Origin: Siderastrea siderea
Taxonomy: Eukaryota; Cnidaria; Anthozoa; Scleractinia; Rhizangiidae
Assembly (NCBI GenBank): GCA_964030785.1
Contig: OZ034975.1
Coordinates: forward strand, 47,599,069-47,663,068
DNA length: 64,000 bases
Reading direction: 5' to 3'
The translations under genes were made by a program, and so were the position numbers. The notes beneath the pieces are model-generated. The model ran no database searches. It was not told the origin of the DNA and worked only from the letters and a program-made list of their open reading frames with translations. Below are positions 11,190 through 21,616 of this stretch, in pieces. The number at the start of each line of letters is the position of its first letter. The stretch's first letter is position 1.

Positions 11190-11483
11190 TAATAGGTAAC
11201 AGGGATTGTAAATAGTTCATTTGTTGGTCATATACTTTTTCGCATGTGGTGGCTCCTAAAAGAGCCGGTTTTTTTTACCTGCAGAGTGCAATGTCTCCCT
11301 AATAAATAGGTCGAACTGCAGGATTTTTCTCTGCGATGTGCAATGCAGGGGTTTTGAGGGTTTTTTTTTTTCTTTTTTATCATCCCGACTTGTCGCGTGT
11401 GGTTGTTAAGATCTTTTTGGCAGTCCATTCAAGAAGAACTGTCTGTTGTAGTCTATGTCGAAATAGAACCACGAGTTCCGCTT

Positions 11484-11810
11484 TTAGTCCACGTTGTTCA
11501 ACACGTAGTCAACTTGTCTAGCCCTCTTTTCTGCCCGCTGCCATGAAGTTGCCCAGTACTGGGCCAGCACGATCCAGCCCCGGATCAAATCTGGCGAGCA
11601 GCCATTTCCGATGAGGAAGAGCACGAGCTTGAAGGTTTCTTCGTATTTCATTGGCTTCTTCCAAAAAATTAACTTCATGTCTTTTGGCCACGACTTTAGT
11701 GGAAAAAAGGCGTCACCATCGATAATTTTCATTAATTCCCTCCGTCTTTCTACCACTTCTCTCATGCTGAGATATCGGATCTCTTCGCGATATAACTGGA
11801 CTGACGCCAT
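11484..11810 (-). CDS. Unrecognised 108-aa protein, single exon, with TATA box
   Basis: An intact frame of 108 codons starts from an ATG in strong context (gcaagATGgcg). The protein is rich in charged and aromatic residues. It has an N-terminal helical stretch with a basic run (VVERRRELMKII, about 19-30), a hydrophobic centre (FKLVLFLIGNGCSPDLIRGW, about 60-79) and a C-terminal basic amphipathic segment (WQRAEKRARQVDYVL). No signal peptide or domain is recognised. A minus-strand TATAAAA at 11856-11850, about 40 bp upstream of the ATG, supports transcription. It could be a small gene, a first exon, or part of an old mobile element, since it lies between a MITE and a tandem array. Confidence 0.5.
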   Translation of the reverse strand: MASVQLYREEIRYLSMREVVERRRELMKIIDGDAFFPLKSWPKDMKLIFWKKPMKYEETFKLVLFLIGNGCSPDLIRGWIVLAQYWATSWQRAEKRARQVDYVLNNVD

Positions 11811-11849
11811 CTTGCTGCAGATACAACAATGTTGATTTGATCTCTATGC

Positions 11850-11856
11850 TTTTATA
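11850..11856 (-). promoter_or_regulatory. TATA box upstream of the 108-aa ORF
   Basis: Minus-strand TATAAAA is followed about 40 bp later by the ATG at 11810. The distance suits a short 5' UTR. This is seen in sequence only; the start of transcription is inferred. Confidence 0.5.
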
Positions 11857-12213
11857 CCTGGCTTTCATTCGGCTTCATTTTAATATATTCTTGTGATGCG
11901 TTTCAGTAAATTATCACACCTCATTGTTACAACCTTAATAGTAGGTTAACTAATAGCAAACAAACAGTTTAACGTCTTTCTAATTTTATGAATTTATTAC
12001 TCCATGTTTCCAGGTGTGAGGTATGCAGTCTCAACGAATTGAGCGCACAGAAACGACCATTACGGTGTGGGTTTGTTGGAAAACCGTACATACATTCGGA
12101 ATATTCTTGCTTCTATAAGAAGCAGTTAACGTGTGCGCCGAACCACGAAAACAATACTTATTCTGCTTTTGTTTTACCGAACTGCGAAATTCAGAAGATT
12201 TTTTACACTTGTA

Positions 12214-12560
12214 CATTCATTTCTCGGATCAACAGCTCTTTTTGTCGGGTCGTGAGTGATGTTCTCCATTCGTACGATTCGTAGGGATCGACAACCTCTA
12301 AACACCACCTAACCACAAGAAATGATCTTTTTTATTTCTAAGTCCCACTAATGAGATTCATTTCTCGGATCGACAGCTCTTTTTCTTGGGTCGTGAGTGA
12401 TGCTGTCCATTCGTACGATTCGTAGGGATCGACAACCTCTAAACACCACCTAACCACAAAAGATGATCTTTAATATTTTTAAGTCCCACTAATGAGATTC
12501 ATTTCTCGGATCGACAACACTTTTTCTCGGGTCGAACCTACTTGTCGATCTGTACAGATC
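12214..12560. repeat. Tandem array with ~141-bp unit, about 2.5 copies
   Basis: The word attcatttctcggatc starts at 12214, 12356 and 12497, giving 142 and 141 bp. Each unit holds gacagctctttt, gggtcgtgagtgatg, ccattcgtacgattcgtagg and cacctaaccacaa. The array ends in tgtcgatctgtacagatcg. It shares the cgtacgatt/ggatcgaca vocabulary with the 271-bp repeat at 7645-8150, so the two are probably parts of one repeat family. Confidence 0.8.
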
Positions 12561-15500
12561 GAAATTTAACTTTTTCCGATCGTATCAGATGGTGTGTGTT
12601 GGACAGCCCTCTAGCCGTGTGGTATTTGCTTAATAAACAGAGGATAGTATACTGGTCCTGGATTTCTGAGGAAGTTGGTCTTGGCTGGAATACGAGTGAT
12701 AAAACAGAAGAAGACACATGCACCTATACATTTTTTGAATGATAACAGGGTTTGCTAACATCGAATGTAGGATGATGTCTTTCAAATGGAACTAAAGAAA
12801 TCCGAGATGCCCAACACCGCTTTGAATAGAAGGAAAATTAGTCAAATACCTTATGTCAGTCTTCAATTTTTTTGCGTGGATATTTGCTCACTTTCTATAG
12901 AGCTTTCCAAATATGAAACTATGTCTATATATGTGTTGAAGGCGAGAAAAATAATTTCACTGCTCTGTTTGTTTAGCTTTATACCAGTGAAAAGGAAAAA
13001 GGAAAAGGTGGGGAAAACAATATCATCCTTCCTTTATTATATTTGCTTAGCTTACTGGTGAGTCAACATCAGTCATGAAGCTTTCTAATACCGACTACAG
13101 CTTGTTTCTGAAAACTTATGCTAGGTTGTAGCCCAGAGAGAGAGAGAGAGAGAGAGTGGAGGGAAAAGAAAACAGGGGTCGAATACTTGGCTGTGCCAGT
13201 GTTTGGCCATAGCACGAACACCGTGCGCATGTATGTGAGACTCTTGTGTCTCGTGTGTCTTGAACACAATCATTCGTGAGCAAAGGGCGTCAACCGGGAG
13301 ATGACTGTTCTCATTGTTGGGTTTTGTTTGCTCCTGACAAAAGGTAGACTGCAATACAGTTGTTTTTTCTCTTAAGACTCTCAAGAGAAGTGCGCGAGAG
13401 AAGAAAAGCTCTAACATGGGAGGCGTGGAGCGCATACGAGCGTCGGAAAAACGACAATACGCGAGGTGCGGAGAGCACACGAGCCCTGTGCCTCACACGC
13501 CTTTCTCTCCCCAGTCTCACTCGTCTATTTCACGCTTGCTCCAGACCTTTCGCTCGAGGGCCGCGCGTTTCCATGGACCAACGCAAAAAATACGACTGCT
13601 TTGTGGTCTAGACAAAAGGCTGAAGGAGATTTCTTGTTTTCGTTTCCCGTGGCTTGCCAATCAGAAGGGAAACATTTAACTTCCCGTTGCTGTCTTTGGC
13701 TCACAAACGTCTTTATACACTCTTTTTCAGACCGGTGGACAAACACATCCTACTCCGAACCGAAATGCCTGAAACTGTTTACCCCGTTTCAGTCCTGAAC
13801 CTTAAAATATTTTGCCTTTCTTAGGCCAAAACTGCGAAATTGTACATGGAATAGTATGGAATAACATATAACTTTTCAGACCAAAACGGTCAAAAACTAT
13901 AAGGCTGATTCAGAACCTATCGACTCAAACGAACTACACTCTTTGGGGCCAAACATTCATTTTGCTTATATAAAGAAGTAGTCACCACCCACCCAACCCC
14001 CCTCCCCAGCCTAAACTTTCACCTCACCCCACAGGACTGAGACAGAGAACGCAGACTAGAGAGGCACTCTGGTCTGTTTGGATGAGGCAAGATTACTATT
14101 GAAGGCTATGTTTCTTGAAGATATATCATCCTAATAAGATCGGGAGAAGGAATAAGGAACTTGCGTTTGGTGGTTTGCTGAAATTCCTTCAGTGTAGCCT
14201 TTGTTGAAAAGGGCGAGCAATCACAGGAGATTATGCGTTTTCTATATGGGTACACACATGAAAACAAAGTATTTCTGTCGTTATCTTTAACTCTCTACAT
14301 TACTCATTCGCTGTGCATTTATTCCTAACATATCAACTTGAGGGAAAAAATCATGCTTGTTAATTAGAGAAATGACTTCTGCGTGGAAATCTAAGGAACC
14401 GCATGCTGAAATCTTGGAATATGGGTGAATGAGAACTTATAGTATAAACGTTATTGGTTGAAATTACGACTGACAATTTCGAAATGAGGCCTACCTTCGG
14501 ATATTCTGTATCTTTGCGAAAACCGTGTACTAATCTGTAAACTTCTAAAAATATAACTGAAAATACTGCGTCGGCACTGAGTGGCAGATAACATTTATCT
14601 CATGAGTTGCAGAAATATGGCTTATCCCACATTACATCGCAAACTATATATATTCACAAACATTTCGAGACAGTTTTTCTCTTTCGCCTTGATTCCTCGC
14701 CAGTGTAGAGAACTATGGTCTTCATACGTCTATGAATATCAATTCCCTAAGCGCTAAAATTTGTCTTAAACTTAATTATGTACGTACGTCTCAAAAACTG
14801 AGGTATGATTTACCTGGTGTTGTCCGTCCTCTCACAAGCTCTTGTTCCCTTCCTATTTTAGTGAAATGAAAACTGAAAACTCTAGCAAGTTTACATGCGT
14901 CATTGAAAAGCGTACAATTGTTGAATTCTGGCAAGATATCAGTTTGCGATTGCGACAAATTTCAATAAGGGATAATTACGTTCTATATTGAGCAATTATT
15001 TTTTCCTTTTTAAGACGTGTTTAAAGAGGAAAAAGGTTTTTCTTGATAGCTTAAGTAATATCAGCCTCAAATATAAATTTAGTTCACTCAATTGCAAATT
15101 TCATTTTGTCTGTTGAAACTGCGATCCGTGTTCGATAAATAGTATAAATGCATCTAGCAATCAGTGAGATCAAAATATTTGCCATTTTTCCCTTTATTCA
15201 CCTGCACTAATGAATAACACATATAAAATATTGAACAAACAATACAATATCCAGTAAAAGCATTCTATGCATCTTTACAATGTATTTCAATTATCAAATA
15301 AGTAACCGGCTATTTACATATAACGGCACAGAGCTACTCTTGATCAACTTTGAGATGAAAATGGCAACCATTTTTTTTTGGTGCTTCTGTGACTTGACAA
15401 ACAGTGCATGGCAAGATGAAGTGTTTTTTCCGATTTGCCAATATCAGTGAAATCTATTTTCTATTGTGGCTTCTATGTTTGACTGAAGAAAATGAACTGG

Positions 15501-16480
15501 TTTTTATTCACCGATTAAAATCGCCACATAATTACCGAGACTTTCGTTTCGCAAGTCTTAAGTTTTCAAAACGAAAGAAACTTACTTTACCTGGTAACAT
15601 TCAAATAAAATATCATTCTAAATTGGAGACTGGCCCAGGCTCTTAAAAAATAAAGCGCTGATACTAAGTGGCTTTATAAAAATTATTAAAGAGATGTGGT
15701 TTTTGTTACTTCATTTTGCCCGCTGTCAAGTTTAACTGTTCGAAGAGAAGCAAACTGAACTCTTCTTGTTAAGACTGAACTGGCCCGATTAAAATTGTTG
15801 TGAACTATCTTACGGCGAAAAACAGCAGATTGTTAGTAAATTGGAAAACTGGACCATGATAAATCTGAACGTTATCAGGAGGGCAAAGTCCATTAAGCTT
15901 TGCATAGAATAATTATGATGTATTGAACCTCTCGGTTAAAAAAGGCACATAAAGGGGAGTCCGTCATTTTTAACCTAAACATCTTTTCATTTGTAAATAC
16001 TATATTATTTAATACTTTATATTGGAATTCTCTAATTTTAGCCTCAATCGTGACTGTAAAAGGCAAGGATTGTATTTTCTTCCGGTCAAACGGAAACTGT
16101 GGAAATTTCTCTTTACACTTTTTTTAAGCAGTTGGGGAAACCTGTTTTTGACTTCACAGTCCTGTAAAGCAATTTGGACGAAACCTTTGAGAGTCAGCAA
16201 TACCTGAAGGGAGGTGTAGTGTGCTTTGTCTAATGATCTGTCTCCATTCATGAGGGATTGCGTCAACGATGCTCACTAATTTAAAATGTTCTATTGGAGA
16301 TATATAAAACGAAAGGTGAAAAAATCTCAAAATTGCTACATAAAAGTGACTGCTGTCAAGCCCGATTTGACATCTTCTGTATGTGGCCAAATTATCATAT
16401 GAATTAAATTAAGTAATCTCACTTATTATACATCTTGCACGGGTATATTACGTGTAAAAAACTCACAGAATCACCAGCAC
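12561..16480. other. Long intergenic stretch; one GA microsatellite, no gene supported
   Basis: About 3.9 kb without a credible gene. It holds a GA microsatellite at 13134-13156. A CpG-richer patch at about 13380-13610 gives several overlapping frames on both strands, so no single one is credible. AT-rich sequence follows to 16480. The scattered short frames have no domain, signal peptide or supporting splice sites. Confidence 0.45.
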
Positions 16481-16483
16481 TCG

Positions 16484-16545
16484 ATTGGCTTGATAGCTCA
16501 GTTGGTAGAGCACTGTACCGACAATCGAAGGGTCATGTTTATTAT
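16484..16545 (+). repeat. tRNA-derived SINE head fragment
   Basis: ttggcttgatagctcagttg followed by gtagagcac is a good A-box/D-arm of a tRNA. The sequence then reads accgacaatcgaagggtcatg but loses the B-box (expected ggttcgaatcc), and no acceptor stem closes. It is therefore a tRNA-derived SINE remnant, not a functional tRNA gene. Confidence 0.6.
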
Positions 16546-16690
16546 GTGTCTTATAAAGTTGCGTGCGTAACTTGCGATGGCCTTCAATGCAGAAATCTTT
16601 CATTCTCAGCATATAAATTTCACTTCCATTTCTGACTTTTGTTATTCAATGAGGTTACTTCGGAGTGCTGGTACCAGTTCAGCTCAAATA

Positions 16691-17494
16691 CCGTATTTTC
16701 TCGATTAAATGCCGGGGGCGTTTATTTAAAACTCGGCCTCTTAGACCCAGCGTTTATTCGAGCCCGGCGTTTTTTCGGGGCCCGGCGTTTATTTATTAAT
16801 TGCATTTTTCACTATTGGAAGTTTATTGAACCAGCAACCAAATTTCAACAAAAGCGTTTAAAAATGTGAAACAATGTCATTAACTTTGTCTTATCTAAGT
16901 GAATCTGGTAAGTTATTTATTAAAAAACCATCACTGACAGAAACAGTTATTGAACTCTTCTCAACGTTACGTTTCTCCGTGCATGAAACACAGAGGAAGT
17001 GTATCGGTAACTGCTCAACAACAAACGTACTGTGCAAGCAATTTAGGTCGTGGGGGAGGTTCCTTCTCCATCAGTCTTGAGAAAGGCAAAATTATGGAAC
17101 GATTGCATTGCAAGAAGAGACCCTAAAGAGACCCTCGAGATGATCCTTGCTTGATGTACAAGCCCGCAGAAAAGTTACCACGACTTTAAAGAGATTGACA
17201 CAATACCTGATGCGTCGTTTGTTTCATCTATTTTAGTGAGATGTACTTTTGTAAAAGGTAGTTTGATTTGAATATTAGAGTATAAATTCAAATTTAATGG
17301 TAAAAAAGAGAACCAGTATGCAGTCACGACACATAATCCTGATTTAATATACCCATCTCGAATAAACGCCGGGACCTCAAACAAACGCCGGCGGCGTTTA
17401 TTTTAAACTCGGCCCTGTAGACCCGGCGTTTATTTGAACCAGGCGTTTATTCGGGGTCCGGCGTTTAATCGAGAAAATCACTGAGAAAATGCGG
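16691..17494. mobile_element. Inverted-repeat element with cggcgtttatt subterminal repeats, 0.8 kb
   Basis: The left end ccgtattttctcgattaaat is mirrored near the right end by gtttaatcgagaaaatcac and gagaaaatgcgg. TA precedes the left end and follows the right. Both ends carry several copies of ggcgtttatt with gggcccgg spacers in opposite orientation. The centre has no clear gene. Confidence 0.65.
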
Positions 17495-17631
17495 TAAGGC
17501 AATTTTATAATTACAATGTCTGGTGTTTTTTGACGGGACCGCACTTCTGCAGTCTCATTATTACGATTTTAGGATCAAAAGAGTGCAAATTTTATTGAAT
17601 TCTATTTGTCTTATTTTAATTGTTATTCTCT

Positions 17632-18377
17632 AGGGTGCGTTTCTTTGGTAAAATCCGAAAACGGATTTGTGATCCCAGATCATATGGATTCTTCGACACC
17701 AAAGAAACGCAAAATCCGAAAAAGGATTATTTTGTCATGACAAGACAGGCTGGAGGCACGCAATATATATGTCAGAACAATATTTCTCTCGTACTGGCCA
17801 AGATTAAGAATTCAACTAGAATGGAATACAAATAATTTATAAACAAGGACAGTATCTGCAGTAGTCCGAGTGAACTCGCTATTTGCGTTCACGGTTAGCA
17901 AAATCTGGTCCCTGAATTACAGAAATGGTACAATGGTACACGAATGAAGTCATCCTGACTTGTCAATGCTTCTGTCTGTACTTTTGGAGAAAGCTTTTCA
18001 AACATACGGAACGGAATAATCACCTGAATTTTCTTTTTCACGATCGAATGTTTTGTCACGCAAGATCGAGAGAAAATATGGCGAGACCAGTAAATTTGCA
18101 TGGAAGACCGCTTGACAGATGTACTATTCTCGGATCCGTCCCCCAAAGAAACGCACAGATCATGAATCCTAAAAATCCGGATTTAGATTTGAGCTGATGT
18201 ATTTACTCGGAGGGTGGATTCTTCAGATCACTAATCCCTGATTAATCCATTTTCGGATTTAGGTAAAGAATCCGGATTTGGATTTTCCCAAAGAAACGCA
18301 CCCTTAGGTAAAGAAACGCAAAATCCGTTTTTGGATACAAAAATCCGGATTTGGATTTTCCCAAAGAAACGCGCCCT
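17632..18377. mobile_element. Inverted-repeat element, TIR agggtgcgtttctttgg
   Basis: agggtgcgtttctttgg at 17632 is mirrored by ccaaagaaacgcaccct (ending at about 18304) and again by ccaaagaaacgcgccct (ending at 18377), so the right end is duplicated. aaatccgaaaacggattt-like subterminal palindromes fill the ends. A central frame of 90 codons (17925-18197) is not recognised. No clear target duplication was found. Confidence 0.65.
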
Positions 18378-18619
18378 AACACAAACGCCCGAAAGCTAAT
18401 AGGTGATAATTAGGCAAAAAAGAAAGATAACTCGTTGACCAAGTCAAGAAAAATAATCAAAATTTTTTGGATATTAGCATAGATTTTGATGATTTTACCG
18501 TTTCCTTTTCTGTCCAGTTTACACCTATTTGAGTGGGTATAAAAACTTTCCACTAACTGTTCGATCAGATTGTCCAACATTGCGAATTTGGTTAAAACGC
18601 GCATAAGAAACTGCGTTGT

Positions 18620-18780
18620 AGAAAAGGTCACACTTAGAAAAGGTCACACTTAAAATTTCTTCCACAGACTCTTACTCTCAAAGTAAGGCATGAAAAACAT
18701 TACCACAGGAAAGTACTATTTACTGCTCAATAGCTATCATATGGTGACAGCTTAGGATTTCATCCACAGACTCAAAAAAT
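18620..18780 (-). repeat. Reverse-complement copy of the ~110-bp satellite at 3425-3705
   Basis: Read on the minus strand it gives gagtctgtggatgaaatcct, then a diverged tgtcaccat block, attgagcagtaaatagtact, cctgtggtaatg and a second tctgtgg unit ending aagtgtgacc. These match the blocks of 3425-3705 in the same order. Confidence 0.65.
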
Positions 18781-19037
18781 AGAACAAATGGTAGCATTAC
18801 TGAGGGACTGTAGACTGTAGGAAGAAAAGAGATGAAAACGATTTTTATTAACATAATTTAGTGCTTTATAGGAATATGTTTGTAAAAAAATAAATAAATA
18901 AATAAATAAAGAATAAGCCCGCTGATTTCTCTTGTTTTGAATCTTGCAAGACCGGATAATTCTGGTAAAATAAACGCACTGAAAAGTGTTTAAGGAAATT
19001 GGGCTGCTTTGCAGAAATATATTAAAAGCACCTTGTA

Positions 19038-19226
19038 TCAAAAAGTAACAGATGACTTTGAAGAAAACTGTAATATTGCCACCATGTCAGTCCATCTAGA
19101 GCCATGTCGCTGGCTGGAGCAAAGGACAGCGACAAAAGCTCTCCACCTCCGGTCTTTGGCATTCTTCTCAAGTGAACTCCAGCTTAAGTTGTACTTCTGT
19201 AGCTCTCCTTTGACTGTTCTGCGCAA
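19038..19226 (-). pseudogene. Non-LTR retrotransposon RT C-terminal fragment
   Basis: The frame reads VKGELQKYNLSWSSLEKNAKDRRWRAFVAVLC. This matches the typical C-terminal end of endonuclease/reverse transcriptase ORFs of animal LINEs (leucine-rich linker, then a KDR-x-W-R-x-FV-x-ALC pattern). Upstream RT domains are absent, so this is a truncated remnant. Assignment is by pattern recognition only. Confidence 0.5.
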
Positions 19227-19364
19227 AGGTGTTTTAGGACGCTCCCTCTACGCTTCCCCTCTGGAGTTTAAACAAGCAGGTAATTGCACGGCAGGGTATA
19301 TGTAAGTCAGGTAGACATGACATCTGTAATTTATTTCAATTTGATACCCAGTCAGCAAAGGCAA

Positions 19365-19800
19365 TTAGGGTTGTCCACATTATGCTCACCGTTTCACACT
19401 TTTATGCTAATTCTTTGTGCTCAACAACTGTCACTATTATGCCCAAATAGCATCACTATTATGCTCCATTATAATTAACATAAAAAAAAAAAATTAAAGA
19501 CCACAGAAGACAGGTTTAAGTTGGTTACAAGTATAAATGAAAACAGTCTAAGGAGGCAGCTGACAATTGTGTAGAACTGGAACTGCTGGAAGCCATGTTT
19601 TTGCTACTTTGTAACCAGGCGTGGTTTTAAAATGTGGTACCTGGGCCGGTGTCTTGTGTGGGAATCCCATGGTTTTGGCAAAGTTTCCATAAAGCACAAA
19701 GAGTCGAAGAAACTTTGCACTATTATTCCAGCATAATGTTTGATGCTTTTGCCTCACTATTCTGCTCAAAATAATGCCGGCATAATGTGGACAACCCTAA
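19365..19800. mobile_element. Inverted-repeat element, TIR ttagggttgtccacattatg, 436 bp
   Basis: The left end ttagggttgtccacattatg is mirrored by cataatgtggacaaccctaa at the right end. The interior repeats actattatgc words near both ends. No transposase and no clear target duplication were seen. Confidence 0.7.
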
Positions 19801-20435
19801 AGGGAACGTAAACAGAAAATGGTCTTTTTGCGATCGGTTGCTGACCCGGAGAAAAACTGGAGGCTCTCAAAATCACATGTCAGTGTTTAAGTTTTCACCT
19901 TCAGACAGATTCTTTATTGTTACGATTTTTTGTTTGTACAAGTAAGTGCTGAAGGCAATCGTGTCTATGTTACTAGTTGTTCTACTATGTAAGTGAAAAT
20001 TACGGGCGTTTTTCTGTCGATCGACTTTTGTGATTTACTTTTAGTTAATTTTACTAATTCAATGAATTAATTTCGCGAATATCGATGGATACGTATTCTC
20101 AAAGCTTTATTTTCGCAATATTAGAGAAATAAGGGTTCAAAAAAAAAGAAAATCAAAAATATTCACCGTCGAAATTGCTTCCGAACCTCCATAACGGTGA
20201 CTGAGTATTGCTTGACAAAGATTTTTTTCACCCCCATTTTCACTTTGAATTTTCACTTGTCTGGAAACTTTTTCGAAAATATCCTAAATTTTCTTTAAAA
20301 TCAAATTCTGCCTCGATATAAATATCGTTAAATCTGCTCATTGAAAACTGTTTGGAATTTTTGTAGAAGAAAACCTCCAGTGCAGAAACGAAATATATTT
20401 GTATTCAGATTGATGATGTTTATGTGAAATGAACC

Positions 20436-20463
20436 ATAGTCTCCTACGGCTGCGTAGGAGACT
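20436..20463. mobile_element. 28-bp palindromic insertion with 9-bp target duplication
   Basis: The insert is a near-perfect hairpin, agtctcctacg / cgtaggagact around ggctg. The nonamer AAATGAACC lies on both sides (20427-20435 and 20464-20472). The arm resembles the TIR of the 91-bp element at 37114-37204 (tagcctcc-acg-agac type). The simplest reading is a minimal, almost end-only MITE. Confidence 0.7.
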
Positions 20464-20472
20464 AAATGAACC

Positions 20473-21600
20473 AATTAATTTTGTTTCGTGATTTATGATC
20501 TATGGTCGGTTTGGCCGACCTTAAATTCAAAATAATTGAAAACCCTGTCAAATACAGGAGGCGTGCTTGTGGGCCTGACAATGCTAAACGCAAATTAGCT
20601 GGAAAAACCGGGAAAAAAAGTAAAAGTCTGCCTCCGGAAAATCAATTATTTTATCATGTATTAAATTACCATCTCCCCGGGGGAGAGTAGTTCCAACAAA
20701 ATTATTCACAAAAGAAAGAAAGCCTTTACTTTTTAACAGGTTTTGGAAATGCTGGAAGCAAAACCTCAGGCTACCAAACTGCTATACAATCGGTATGTTG
20801 TTTATTATTTCTCATTCCACCGAGTTTGAGAGAAGAAAATGTTACTGAGAAGTACAGCTGAAGCAGTTAAGTTAGTTCTCTCATCCGGTTTCTTTGAAAT
20901 AAGGTCTAAAAACCTACAGCACGCAAAGAATTACAAAATAATCTAATGGCTTTTTTGCAAGCTTTAGAAACTGTGCAAACTCAAGGATAAGATAAAATTT
21001 TTTTGTGATATTCAACGAGTTATTTTAAATTAAAAAAAAGATGATGATGGTGATGATGTTGATGATGATAATAATAATAATAATAATAATAAACGCTACT
21101 ACCCCACATTTGGGTTATAGGATTTTAAAGTTTTTGAGTTGATAAAATAAAAATTTTTAGTCACGAATCTTTAACGATTTTCAAAAATAAACTTAGACTA
21201 GAGTCACTAAAAACTTCTTCTTTCACTGCGTTCTTTCAGTATCCTGACAGAAAAATGTGTTTTGTAGTTGATAAGCTGCAGGAAGTGCCAGGATGTCTCG
21301 GGGATGTTTACCGAAATTTATCGCCAAACTGTTTTGCTTCTTTGTAGTTTTACATTATATGAAAAACTAATGTTTCCTTCCACATACCATTTTAAAACCA
21401 CAATCTATAAATAGCTAAATTAGCGGAAGTTTCTCTCTGTCCTATCAGTTATTAAAGCTCGGTGTCAAATTGATTTTCAGTCAGTTTTGCAAATTGTTGT
21501 TTCGAACAACGAAAACTCTAAAATAGGTCGGCCTTCAAACTGAAATTGATAGTCTCTCATATGACTGAGCTAGTTATTTAGTGCAGAAATTGTTGTCCTT
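20473..21600. other. Upstream region of the plus-strand PRRT-like gene
   Basis: No gene is seen. A run of gatgatgatggtgatgatg followed by (ata)n occurs at about 21040-21090. The interval ends with ttgttgtccttgcag (to 21604), which looks like a splice acceptor. A non-coding 5' exon upstream is therefore possible. Confidence 0.4.
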
Positions 21601-21616
21601 GCAGGGCTTACAGAGA

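Noticed and set aside
13360..13798. Overlapping frames of 70-120 codons on both strands
   Set aside because: A GC-richer patch open in several frames at once; no frame has motifs, splice signals or a preferred strand.
16484..16545. Possible tRNA gene
   Set aside because: Good A-box and D-arm, but no B-box, no T-arm and no acceptor pairing; treated as a SINE remnant.
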